Shown: piece after piece, positions 1 through 8,684 of the stretch
How positions within the stretch are numbered: the first letter of the stretch is position 1
Layout of the letters: each line of letters begins with the position of its first letter
DNA from: Cerasicoccus frondis
GTDB taxonomy: Bacteria; Verrucomicrobiota; Verrucomicrobiia; Opitutales; Cerasicoccaceae
Assembly (NCBI GenBank): GCA_031296915.1
Contig: JAVDPC010000004.1
Span: forward strand, 208,929 to 272,928
Direction: 5' to 3'
DNA: 64,000 nt
Made by a program: the position numbers and the translations under genes
Notes under the pieces: model-generated
Database searches by the model: none
The model's input: only the letters and a program-made list of their open reading frames with translations
What the model was told of the DNA's origin: nothing

Positions 1-143
1 TCCACGTTGGTAACCTCAATATCGTTGCTCGTAATCCAACGGTTTGCCTGAGCGACGCATTCGTCGAGGGACTCGAAGGTCGCCTGCTTAAAAAATCCGC
101 CGGATGCAGTCTTCGCCGGCACAAAGTCCTGATAGTCGAGCAT
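1..143 (-). CDS. partial hypothetical protein (N-terminus only)
   Basis: An open reading frame starts at an ATG read from 143 down to 141 and runs without a stop off the left edge of the window (47 codons). It begins MLDYQDFVPAKTASGGFF and continues with a stretch rich in Glu, Asp and Ala. No family is recognised. The start has only a weak purine stretch upstream. It is divergent from the receiver-like gene at 310, so 144-309 should hold both promoters. Judged coding because it is open and has normal codon use, but it is short. Confidence 0.4.
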   Translation of the reverse strand, partial: MLDYQDFVPAKTASGGFFKQATFESLDECVAQANRWITSNDIEVTNV

Positions 144-309
144 GTTGTATGTATGGTTGTGCTCTGGGAACTTGTTAGGTTTTCAGGACGCAGTCAATCA
201 TCCGAGTCTGTAAACACGTTCAGAAGTTCTTAAATGAAAAGATTTAGCTAAAATATTCAGTCTGCATTCATGGAATATTAATAATCGAGCTGCTATTTTA
301 CAGCACGTC

Positions 310-651
310 ATGCAAAGAATCCTCGTTATCGAACCGGATAAATCCTACCGACACACACTGCAAAATTTAATTTCCTTCATGGGCTATGATGAAGTCGCAA
401 CTGCGAGCTGTCAGAAAGCGCTGGAGATAGCCGCCGAGCTCCACGTCGACATGATCCTGGTTAATTCCTCGATCCCAGCTGTCGAGTGCCAGAATATGCG
501 CGATCTGCTGTTTGCAGCAGGTATAGAAGTTCGCATTGTCGCTTATGCAGGCGCTGCTGGCACGCCGGCCATTTCTCAATATGTCGACGACTTTCTGGAA
601 TCGCCATTCATTGCCAGTGCGCTGAACCAGAAAATCCGCATGGCGGTGTAA
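310..651 (+). CDS. degenerate response-regulator receiver domain protein
   Basis: A 113-aa protein that is only a CheY-like receiver fold. It opens with the typical first strand and acidic pocket (ILVIEPD, residues 4-10). The phospho-acceptor strand reads MILVNSSIP near residues 48-56, so the Asp expected there is Asn or Ser. The conserved Lys of the KPF motif is Ser (ESPF, near residue 99). It is probably a pseudo-receiver that signals by protein contact rather than Asp phosphorylation. No kinase or output domain adjoins it. A strong hairpin follows at 675-702. The receiver fold is fairly sure, the function is not. Confidence 0.75.
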   Translation: MQRILVIEPDKSYRHTLQNLISFMGYDEVATASCQKALEIAAELHVDMILVNSSIPAVECQNMRDLLFAAGIEVRIVAYAGAAGTPAISQYVDDFLESPFIASALNQKIRMAV

Positions 652-674
652 CAACTGCTTTCATCGGCAACGAA

Positions 675-702
675 CCCGTGGCGCGGCTGACTGCGCCACG
701 GG
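675..702 (+). terminator. hairpin terminator after receiver-like gene
   Basis: A perfect 10-bp GC-rich stem (CCCGTGGCGC pairing with GCGCCACGGG) with an 8-nt loop lies 23 bp after the stop of the receiver-like gene. It is followed by only a short T-containing tract (CTTAATC), so it is a weak intrinsic terminator or an mRNA 3' end stabiliser. Confidence 0.55.
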
Positions 703-933
703 CTTAATCAGCACCAACTCAGGATCGGATTGCCTAGCAGCGCCCGCTGGAAGCGGATATACGCTTGCTTGGCGCAATCTCCGCAATTTGGCGCAACAGC
801 ACGTTACCGGCATGTAACATGCTAGTTATAAGCTCTTCTACGAGGCGCCCAGCGCTTTTTCTGTATCCTACTATCTGCAAACAGTGAGCTGACCAGCTCC
901 TGTTTTTTCGTTCCTAAACACCAGTCAGCCACC

Positions 934-1974
934 ATGAAAAAATCTTCACGCAAAGGCGCCGCCAAGAAAACCAGTCAACCTAAGTCTGCTCCCAAGAAGC
1001 AACCAGCCAAAGGTTCCAAGAAGACGGCCAAGAAGAACACCGAGTCCGTACTCCAAGACGCCTTTCCCATGGCCTCAGCCATCGATGATGTCGTCGCCAA
1101 GAGCGTGCCCACGGAAATCGTGAACAAGGTAAAAAGCGCTCCCAGCAAAAAGTCGATCATCAGCCCGACCTACCCTTACGAAAAGACGATTAAGGGGGAT
1201 GTTTACGAAGACCAAATCCATCTGCTCCACATTGAGCTGGTGAAAATGCAAGCCTGGTGTCAACAGACCGGCGAGCGAATCGTGGCCATCTTCGAAGGAC
1301 GCGATGCTGCCGGTAAAGGCGGCTCGATTAAGCGCTTCACCGAATATTTAAATCCTCGCGGCGCTCGCGTCGTCGCGCTGGCCAAACCGTCTGACGCCGA
1401 GAAAGGGCAATGGTATTTTCAGCGTTACGTCGAGCACATGCCGACCTCCGGCGAAATTGTGCTCTTCGACCGCTCCTGGTATAATCGAGCTGGTGTGGAG
1501 AAGGTGATGGGCTTCTGCTCGCCGAAAGAATACCTGGAGTTCATGCGCCAATGCCCGGAATTCGAACGCATGCTGGTGCGCAGCGGAGTGCGGCTGTTTA
1601 AGTTCTGGTTTTCCGTCAGCCGTGAAGAGCAGTTACGCCGCTTCATGGGCCGCGCCAAAGACCCACTCAAACAATGGAAGCTCAGCCCGATGGACGTCGA
1701 GTCGTTGGGCCGGTGGGACGAATACACCAAAGCCAAGGAGTCCATGCTGTTTTACACCGACACCGCCGACGCCCCTTGGACCATCGTTCGTTCAGACGAT
1801 AAAAAACGCGCGCGCCTGAACTCCATCCGCTACCTGCTCAGCAAGGTGCCCTACGCGGGCAGAGACGTAAAATTACTCAAAGAGCTCAATCCCCTTATTG
1901 TCGGCAGCGCCAAGGATATCTATGAGTCCGATGAACGCTCGCCCAAGCCAATCGATCCCAGCGCAGCAGCGTAG
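934..1974 (+). CDS. ppk2: polyphosphate kinase 2 family protein
   Basis: PPK2 transfers phosphate between polyphosphate and nucleoside mono- or diphosphates in the cytosol. The 346-aa protein has a Walker A loop EGRDAAGKGG near residue 121 and the Walker B/lid region FDRSWYNRAGVEKVMGF near residues 178-194, both typical of single-domain PPK2. The first ~35 residues are a Lys/Ala/Ser-rich tail (KKSSRKGAAKKTSQPK), unusual for the family and possibly a polyphosphate- or nucleic-acid-binding extension. It stands alone on the plus strand and ends with TAG, which shows TAG is used as an ordinary stop here. The preferred nucleotide cannot be read from the sequence. Confidence 0.93.
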   Translation: MKKSSRKGAAKKTSQPKSAPKKQPAKGSKKTAKKNTESVLQDAFPMASAIDDVVAKSVPTEIVNKVKSAPSKKSIISPTYPYEKTIKGDVYEDQIHLLHIELVKMQAWCQQTGERIVAIFEGRDAAGKGGSIKRFTEYLNPRGARVVALAKPSDAEKGQWYFQRYVEHMPTSGEIVLFDRSWYNRAGVEKVMGFCSPKEYLEFMRQCPEFERMLVRSGVRLFKFWFSVSREEQLRRFMGRAKDPLKQWKLSPMDVESLGRWDEYTKAKESMLFYTDTADAPWTIVRSDDKKRARLNSIRYLLSKVPYAGRDVKLLKELNPLIVGSAKDIYESDERSPKPIDPSAAA

Positions 1975-1981
1975 ACGCGGC

Positions 1982-2611
1982 TTACATTCCTTCGATTAGT
2001 TTTTCAGACAAGGTATTGATTTTGTCTTCCTCTTGGATCAACACCGTGATCATGGCATCGTAGCGGCGCTCGAGTTTGTCATTACTGAAGCTTAGCTCAT
2101 CATTGCGAAAACTCCACTCTTCCGGATTCTCATGCAGCATGGTGATAATCTGCTGCATGATATCCGCGTAGCGAATGTGGGTCGCCAGAAGCGGCTTCAA
2201 AATGGTAGACTGCTGTTTGTATTTAAGCTGGGCGCCCTCCATCGCCTTCTTGACCAATTCACTATCTCCCAGTGGCTCCAGGTATTGTTTCATCATCCCC
2301 ATGAAATCCATGTCCTGATAGTTTTTAGTCTCCGTGCGGTATTCGTCCAACAAGGCAATCTGGCGACTATAGCCCGCATCACTTTTCATGGTTGCAAAGT
2401 TAAACACCTCGTCAGACTGGACCGCTGAAAAGGCCACATTCCAATCGTGAATCGGTTTCTTGGTGGCTTCAATGAAGAGATTCATTTGCTGGAAGAAGAT
2501 TTTTTCCTCTCCCTGGCTATTTTGAGCCGCCTGACTCAGTGATGCTTGCGCCCCGTCGACATATTCCTGGTAGCTCTGGTCATATTCATCAGGTTCCCTG
2601 CTCTCTGACAC
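1982..2611 (-). CDS. hypothetical helical protein (possibly 3' part of a TAG-interrupted gene)
   Basis: A 209-aa, Gln/Glu-rich, mostly helical soluble protein of unknown family, with a GTG start at 2611. It lies in exactly the same frame as the membrane-protein ORF upstream (2639-2959): after that ORF's TAG at 2639-2641 the frame stays open through nine codons to this GTG. There is no convincing ribosome binding site before the GTG. The simplest reading is one 326-codon gene (three membrane spans plus a cytoplasmic helical domain) split by a single nonsense codon. Two translationally coupled genes remain possible. Confidence 0.6.
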   Translation of the reverse strand: MSESREPDEYDQSYQEYVDGAQASLSQAAQNSQGEEKIFFQQMNLFIEATKKPIHDWNVAFSAVQSDEVFNFATMKSDAGYSRQIALLDEYRTETKNYQDMDFMGMMKQYLEPLGDSELVKKAMEGAQLKYKQQSTILKPLLATHIRYADIMQQIITMLHENPEEWSFRNDELSFSNDKLERRYDAMITVLIQEEDKINTLSEKLIEGM

Positions 2612-2638
2612 CGCCTGCTTGAAATTGTCTTTTGCCTG

Positions 2639-2959
2639 CTACATGTCCGCCACGAACACCTCATCTCGCTGGCGATCACGCATCTCGCGAAAGGAGTTCA
2701 CCACTTGCCCCATGAAGAACAGGAACATGATCACCACGAAAACCATGCTGCCCGCATTTTGCTTACGGCCACTGATGCGCCAAACCACCCAACCGATACA
2801 ATATGGAATCAATATCACCGCAACCAACGAGCCGATGATCGCTCCTACCATGTAAGAAGGATTGCCGCTGTCGAGACGCAGGTAACCGAATACTGGCGTC
2901 AGTATAAAAACGAAAATAGCAAAGATCCGGGCAAAGACTGAAAGTTCAAATTTATTCAT
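2639..2959 (-). CDS. small membrane protein (possibly 5' part of a TAG-interrupted gene)
   Basis: A 106-aa protein with three predicted membrane segments: roughly residues 9-27, 35-60 and 70-86. The last is followed by an Arg/Asp/Glu-rich helix (FREMRDRQRDEVFVADM) that stops abruptly at TAG (2639-2641). The next in-frame codons continue in helix-forming residues into the 209-aa ORF at 1982-2611, so both may be one broken gene. No family is recognised. Confidence 0.55.
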   Translation of the reverse strand: MNKFELSVFARIFAIFVFILTPVFGYLRLDSGNPSYMVGAIIGSLVAVILIPYCIGWVVWRISGRKQNAGSMVFVVIMFLFFMGQVVNSFREMRDRQRDEVFVADM

Positions 2960-3111
2960 ACTGGCGATTAATTAACCATAGTCATGCTGCCATACACCGT
3001 AGCAAGCAACCTATAAACCTCCCATTGGCAAGCAACAGTACGATCGTCACAGATTTGGAAAAACATTCCACTGGATTGACTGAACATGCTTGCGCTATAT
3101 TCTAATGAACC

Positions 3112-3927
3112 ATGACTACGCTGAAACATTCTCTTTCCATCACTGCCTGCCTAATCACGATCATTGCCCTACTATCCGGCTGCCAAACCGTAGATGAAAC
3201 CGGGCGCAGCCAACTGAGCCTCGTGGGCGACACCGAGGTCTCCAGCATGGCCGTCCAGCAGTTCGAACAAATGAAGTCGGAGATGCCCGTCTCCAACGAC
3301 GCCGCGAAAAACGCCCAGCTTCAGCGTGTCGGCAAAAAGATCGTGGATTCCGCCCGCGCCAATGGCGCCGACCTCCTCCCCTCCGACCAATGGGAATTCG
3401 TCCTCTTTGAAAGCGATCAAGTCAACGCCTTCGCCATGCCAGGCGGCAAAGTCGGATTCTACACGGGCATTTACCCACTTTTTGACAGCGATGATGACAT
3501 GGCTGTCGTCATGGGGCATGAAATCGCCCACGTCTCCGCTCATCACGGAGCGGAAAAAGTTTCTCACCAAATGGCCAATCAAATGGCTGGCGCAGCGCTC
3601 TCGATTGGCTTGGGCGTCGGCGGCGTCGACCACGATTTGAGCCAGGTGGTCATGGCCAGCTACGGCGCGGGTTCAACGTATGGGTTCATCCTCCCCTACA
3701 GCCGCACAATGGAATCCGAAGCCGACCACATCGGGCTGATCTACTCCGCGAGCGCCGGGTATGACCCCCGCGTCGCCGTCCCCTTCTGGCAGAAAATGGC
3801 CGCACAGGGTGGCGACCGCCCCCCCGAACTATTGTCTACCCACCCTGCCGAAAGCACACGCATCAAGAATCTTCAAAAGATGATGCCCGAAGTGCTGCCC
3901 TTGTATTATAAAGCCACCGGGCAATAA
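3112..3927 (+). CDS. M48-family metalloprotease, lipoprotein
   Basis: A periplasmic zinc metallopeptidase of the M48 (LoiP/BepA-like) family, likely in outer-membrane protein quality control. It has a lipoprotein signal with lipobox LLSGC (Cys24), the zinc motif HEIAH at residues 136-140, and the third zinc ligand in ESEADHIGL at 201-209. The 271-aa length fits single-domain members without TPR repeats. Monocistronic by spacing. Family assignment is strong; substrates are unknown. Confidence 0.9.
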   Translation: MTTLKHSLSITACLITIIALLSGCQTVDETGRSQLSLVGDTEVSSMAVQQFEQMKSEMPVSNDAAKNAQLQRVGKKIVDSARANGADLLPSDQWEFVLFESDQVNAFAMPGGKVGFYTGIYPLFDSDDDMAVVMGHEIAHVSAHHGAEKVSHQMANQMAGAALSIGLGVGGVDHDLSQVVMASYGAGSTYGFILPYSRTMESEADHIGLIYSASAGYDPRVAVPFWQKMAAQGGDRPPELLSTHPAESTRIKNLQKMMPEVLPLYYKATGQ

Positions 3928-3973
3928 GCGCTGATTCGCTTTTACGCTTCTCTTTGGTGTAGTTTCCGCTTCT

Positions 3974-4675
3974 GTGTCGAAAATGCATCAGCTATCACAT
4001 CGTCAGGTTATCATCGGGGGTTGCGCGCTGGCCTTTGCCGCGTCGTTCCTGAATGCTGGTTTTCTGATTTACAATGGCGCTTCCGTGAGTCACCTGACTG
4101 GAGACATTTCACGGATCGCATCCGGTCTTTTCATTCTGCAAGAGGATACAATGAGCGACCTGTGGATGGTGCTCGTCGCCACGCTTGGTTTCATTTTGGG
4201 CGCGATGACCTCGGGCTACTTCATCCATCATCCGACGCTGGAAATTCACATGCCCTATGGCCGAATCTTGACTAGCCTGGGCGTTCTACTCTTTGTCGCC
4301 CACACCCTTTACGCAAAACACGCCATTATGGCGATCGCCTTGGGCAGCTTCGCCTGTGGAACGCAAAACGCGCTCGCCAGCCGCTATCGTGGCGTCGTCC
4401 TCAGAACTACGCATCTCACCGGTCTTTTCACCGACCTCGGCATCCACTTGGGCATGAAGCTAAAAGGCCATGACATCGAAAACTGGAAAATCGCCATTCC
4501 GCTGGTCTTAGCACTCTCATTTTTCCTCGGCGCCATAACCAGCTCCGCACTGATCGTGTTTGCCCAGGCCAACTGGATTCTTTACGCAGCGGTCGGCTAT
4601 TTCGCGGGGGGACTTAGCTGGAGCCTATACAAGCGCTCTTCACGATCACTAAATGACTTTTCGCAAGATTCGTAG
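3974..4675 (+). CDS. DUF1275 (YoaK-like) membrane protein
   Basis: A 233-aa polytopic membrane protein with about six spans. The N-terminus carries the features of the DUF1275/YoaK family (AFAASFLNAG, then GASVSHLTGDISRIASGL), and a second conserved stretch, ASRYRGVVLRTTHLTGLFTDLG, lies near residues 136-157. The family is widespread and of unknown function; a transport role is often suspected. The reading frame starts with GTG at 3974. An ATG three codons on (3983) is equally plausible because neither has a clear ribosome binding site. Confidence 0.82.
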   Translation: MSKMHQLSHRQVIIGGCALAFAASFLNAGFLIYNGASVSHLTGDISRIASGLFILQEDTMSDLWMVLVATLGFILGAMTSGYFIHHPTLEIHMPYGRILTSLGVLLFVAHTLYAKHAIMAIALGSFACGTQNALASRYRGVVLRTTHLTGLFTDLGIHLGMKLKGHDIENWKIAIPLVLALSFFLGAITSSALIVFAQANWILYAAVGYFAGGLSWSLYKRSSRSLNDFSQDS

Positions 4676-4711
4676 TTTTCAACCTTCGCACTTTCTGTAA
4701 AGAATCCAGCC

Positions 4712-6088
4712 ATGGCATTTGACCCGCTTCAACTGATCTCCGAATTCGTCAGCCACCCAAGCGTATCGACCGATCCGCAATACGCCAACGGTATGACCAG
4801 CGCCCGCGAAAGCATCGCCGCCAAACTTGAGGCGCTCGGCTTTACGGTGGAGACCGTGGCCACGCCGTTACACCCGATTATTCTCGCCGAGCGCGGCGCC
4901 GACCATGATGACTGGCCACACATCCTCGTCTATGGCCACTACGACGTGCAGCCTGCCGACCCCTTTAATCTGTGGACCACGCCGCCCTTCGAAACCGAAA
5001 TTCGCGGCGAACGCATCTACGGTCGCGGCGCCGCTGACAACAAGGGCCCTATCGCTGTCCAGTTGACCGCGCTATCTCGCGTGCTGGAGCGCAACCCCGA
5101 CCTCCCCCTCCGCATTACCTGGATGATCGAAGGCGAAGAAGAAATCGGCAGCCCGAGCTTTGCCGGATTCCTGGAAAATTACAAAGAGCGCCTCAGCCAG
5201 GCGGATATGGTCATTTTGTCCGACACCGGTTGCCCGAGCCCGGACACCATGGCGATCACCCTCGCGCTGCGCGGCCTCGCCCCACTGCAAATCAACGTCA
5301 CCGGCCCGAAGCAAGACCTGCACTCCGGCATCCACGGCGGCTGCATATTGAATCCGCTTCAGGCGCTGATGGAGATTTGCGCGTCACTGCACAACCCCGA
5401 TGGCACGGTGAACGTCCCGGGCTTTTACGACGACGTCGTCATGCCGCAGGACTGGGAACGTGACGAACTCGCGAAGCTCCCCACTTCCGAGGAAGACTAT
5501 CGCAAATTCCTTGGCGTGGATGACTTCCATTGCCCGCCCGACCTCAACTGCTTCGAGGCCACGCGCTTTGCGCCGACACTCGAGTTCAATGGCATCGGCG
5601 GCGGCTACCAAGGCGAAGGTGAAAAGACCGTCATTCCGTCCAAGGCATTTGCCAAAATCACTTGCCGCCTCGTCGCCAATCAAGACGCCGAGAAGACACA
5701 AAAACTGCTCGCAGAGACCATCATGGAGCGTGCGCCCAAGGGCGTGAAGGTCGATTTGACGATCCACTCTGGCGGCCCGGCTTATCAAGTCATCCCTCCC
5801 GGCAAGGGCGGCACGGCCAAAGATGATTCCACGAAAAGCCGCGCATTTGACATCGCCGAAAATGCGATCCCCGAGATCTGGGGCCAAGCGCCGGTCTACC
5901 TGCGCGAAGGCGGCAGCGTACCGATCATAGGCGACATCAAAGACACCCTCGGTTTGGACTCACTCATGCTCGGCCTCTTTACCAAGGAAGACAACCTCCA
6001 CGCCCCCGACGAATCGATGCACTGCAAGATCATCGAACGTGGCGCCGCCCTCTACGAGCGCTTGTTCGAAGGCCTGGCAAAGCAGTAG
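4712..6088 (+). CDS. M20 family dipeptidase/deacylase
   Basis: A 458-aa cytosolic metallopeptidase of the ArgE/DapE/carnosinase (M20) family. It has the metal-binding stretch VYGHYDVQPAD near residue 72, the bridging region GRGAADNKGP near 106, the catalytic EGEEEIGS near 138, a dimerisation-domain motif DLHSGIHGG near 202 and the C-terminal DNLHAPDE motif. The full-length pattern resembles the dipeptidase subgroup that hydrolyses short peptides rather than biosynthetic DapE. It starts at ATG 4712, 36 bp after the DUF1275 gene. Confidence 0.9.
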   Translation: MAFDPLQLISEFVSHPSVSTDPQYANGMTSARESIAAKLEALGFTVETVATPLHPIILAERGADHDDWPHILVYGHYDVQPADPFNLWTTPPFETEIRGERIYGRGAADNKGPIAVQLTALSRVLERNPDLPLRITWMIEGEEEIGSPSFAGFLENYKERLSQADMVILSDTGCPSPDTMAITLALRGLAPLQINVTGPKQDLHSGIHGGCILNPLQALMEICASLHNPDGTVNVPGFYDDVVMPQDWERDELAKLPTSEEDYRKFLGVDDFHCPPDLNCFEATRFAPTLEFNGIGGGYQGEGEKTVIPSKAFAKITCRLVANQDAEKTQKLLAETIMERAPKGVKVDLTIHSGGPAYQVIPPGKGGTAKDDSTKSRAFDIAENAIPEIWGQAPVYLREGGSVPIIGDIKDTLGLDSLMLGLFTKEDNLHAPDESMHCKIIERGAALYERLFEGLAKQ

Positions 6089-6096
6089 CGCCAGCG

Positions 6097-7731
6097 CTAC
6101 TTGTCGTTTTTCCAGATGCCGATGATCGTCGTGGTCCCCAAAAAGACTGCGGCAATCATCAGTAGCATCGCCAAACCTGGGTAGCCAAAAATTTGGAAAT
6201 CCGTTTCCGTGCGCATCATGAGTGAGGCGCCGACAATCAGCGCCGCCGTGATCACCCCCACAGTGATGCGGTTGGCGATTTTCTGAAAGCCCTGGATCAA
6301 TGCGGTCTCATCGATCACGTCGGCATCAATGCGGAATTTATTATCCGCCAAATTATCCAGCAAATTGTTCAATCGATGCGGAGCCCGCTGAACCAAGTCC
6401 TTAAACTGCAACGCGGCTTCAAAGAGATCACTCGGTTTGAGCGAGTCCAGCGTGCGCCGTGTAGCAATCGCCTTCAGGTGCTTACGCGCCGCGCTGGAGG
6501 GGTTGAAGTCCGGCGCCAGGATCACGGCGATGCGATCGAGGTTCAGCAGTGATTTGGCCACGAGCAGAAATTCGCGCGGGATGATGATCTTGTGCTTGGC
6601 GCAGATTTGAAAGATGCCCATGACCACCGCTCCAAACTGTAGCTCGGACACCGAAACATCGTGCTGACGCGAAATCAACGAGGCAATGTCCGAAAGCAAT
6701 GCGCTCCGGGGCACATCATAATTTTCCTGCAACCCGACATTGATCAGCACGTTGACGACACGCTCGCTGTTGTTCTCAGCGATGCCGGAAAAAATTTGAA
6801 AAAGCGAGTCACGCATGGACTCACTGAGACGCCCGACCATGCCCAAATCGATAAATGCCACGACGCCATCTTGAGTCAGCAGGATGTTTCCCGGATGCGG
6901 ATCAGCGTGAAAGAAACCGTCTACTATATATTGATGCAGGAAGGCCGCAATCAGGTCGTCCACCAACTCCTCGCCCTTAACATCGAGCAGACTGACGCCG
7001 GACAGGTCCGTGACTTTACTGCCATGGATATACTCCATTGTCAGCACGCGCTCCGAGCAAAGCGAAGGATGCAACTAGGGCGTAATCAGGCGTGGAAACT
7101 GGCTGAGGTTGCGCGCCATCGCATTGAGATTGCTCGCTTCATTGCGGTAATCCAACTCACCCAAAATACTGAGGCGGAAATGCTCCACGATCGAACTGAC
7201 GCCGTAGCGGCGCGCCGACTCCGAATGCTCGCAGGCAAACGCCGCCACCGACTCGAGCACATCCAAATCCTGAATCACGCGCTGCCGCACACCGGGCCGC
7301 TGCACCTTCACAATGACTTCCTGCCCTTCACGCGTCACCGCAAGATGTGTCTGCCCCAGCGAAGCCGCCGCGACCGGTTTTGCATCGATTTCCGCAAACG
7401 CCTTCTTCATCGAAACGCCGAGGTCTTCTTCAAAGATTTGCTGAATCTCCACGTATGGAACCGGCTGAACATCGTCCTGCAAACGCTGCAAGGCTTGCAC
7501 ATAGGGTTTGGCTAACAGGTCGGAGCGGGTGGACAGCAGTTGTCCGAACTTGATAAAAGTCGACCCCATCTTTTCCAGTTTCGATGCAAACTTTTCAGCA
7601 TCGGTTTCTACTTCATCCGAAGCCACACTCGGGGCGCCCTCCTGGCTATGGCGCACCATCGGGCCGAAGTGAAAAGCAAAGAACTCTGCGAGCTCGACGT
7701 AAGTTTTAAGACGTTCTGGGATGTTATTCAT
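6097..7731 (-). pseudogene. UbiB/ABC1-family atypical kinase, interrupted by in-frame TAG
   Basis: The reading frame starts at ATG 7731 (MNNIPERLKTYVELAEFF) and carries the ABC1/UbiB core. This includes the KxGQ-like motif (FIKFGQLLSTR), the Ala-rich loop AAASLGQTH and the catalytic Lys in VIVKVQRPGV. A single TAG at 7075-7077 follows RLITP. The same frame then continues immediately as LHPSLCSERVLTMEYIHG, with the DxHPGN catalytic motif (FHADPHPGNILLTQDGVVAFIDLGMVG) and two C-terminal membrane spans. Read through, the product is about 544 residues, the usual family length. The interruption falls inside the conserved kinase fold, so this is one gene with one nonsense codon. UbiB proteins support ubiquinone/menaquinone metabolism. 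Truncation, sequencing error or suppression cannot be separated here. Confidence 0.85.
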
Positions 7732-7854
7732 GGACGTTTGAGAAATAGCTAACGCTACATATTAAATGTCTCAAAATCGCCGAATTGCAAAAAGCTGGAG
7801 TATTTTCCGATTTAGGACTTGGGAAATCTCCATCAGGTAAACTTGCTATAATCC

Positions 7855-8595
7855 TCACCGGCGATGAGTCCAATTACCGGCCCATTGACTTTTCTTCGCC
7901 GGTTGCGGTGAGAGGAATTTGCCGGTATCGAGAAAAGCGATCATCTGCTCCATGACTTCGCCGTTAAAGACCAGCATCGGGTGCGATTCGTGAATGACGA
8001 CAAAGTCAGCCATGCCATCGAGCTTTGTGCTCTCGACCGAAATTACGCCATCGTCTGGTCCCGGAATCATGGACGAAATCACGGGATCAATGCCAAGGCT
8101 GCCAGCGATCACGCCGACTTCAAAAGGCGCTGGTCCCAACGCCTTCCAACGCTCTGCATTCACTGCGGACATCTGGCTCCCCGCCGGACCAAAAGCGAGT
8201 TTCGCCAAAAATGGCGCCGCCACAATGTCCAAAGCCTCGCTCCCGTGATTAGGCGGCGCAATCATCACCACACGACGAATATTGGGCAGCGGATCCTCAT
8301 GCTGGATCGTGCGCAGCAAGATGCCGCCCATCGAATGGGTCACCACATCAATCGGCTCATCAACCCTAGCCTGACTGGATATCTGCTTGCGGACATGCTG
8401 CGCGAGCATGCCCAGCGTCTTACTCATCGATGGGTAGTCGATGTTGATCACGCGGTAGCCATCGGCCTCCAGCGTGTCTTCTACGTGCCACATCACTCCT
8501 GAACTCGCCGCCAAACCATGGATGACTACTACAGTCTTCTGCTCAGCGATTAGAGTCAGCGGCAAAATAAAAAACATCAACAACAGCTCGCGCAT
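7855..8595 (-). CDS. secreted alpha/beta hydrolase (lipase-like)
   Basis: A 246-aa protein with an N-terminal signal peptide (MRELLLMFFILPLTLIA), then an alpha/beta-hydrolase fold. The oxyanion stretch is VVVIHGLAASS and the nucleophile elbow is THSMGG (Ser near residue 89). An acid candidate lies in the DDGVISVES region, and the His in HESHPML is the likely third residue of the triad. It resembles PGAP1/EstA-like acylglycerol or carboxyl esterases exported to the periplasm. The substrate is unknown. Confidence 0.8.
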   Translation of the reverse strand: MRELLLMFFILPLTLIAEQKTVVVIHGLAASSGVMWHVEDTLEADGYRVINIDYPSMSKTLGMLAQHVRKQISSQARVDEPIDVVTHSMGGILLRTIQHEDPLPNIRRVVMIAPPNHGSEALDIVAAPFLAKLAFGPAGSQMSAVNAERWKALGPAPFEVGVIAGSLGIDPVISSMIPGPDDGVISVESTKLDGMADFVVIHESHPMLVFNGEVMEQMIAFLDTGKFLSPQPAKKSQWAGNWTHRR

Positions 8596-8684
8596 GGCAT
8601 CAACTTAACGCGCATTGCTGACGTGTCGACTCCTGGCCACACTTTTACTCGCGGCGCCTAAGCCCCGATCCAACCAGCAGCGAG

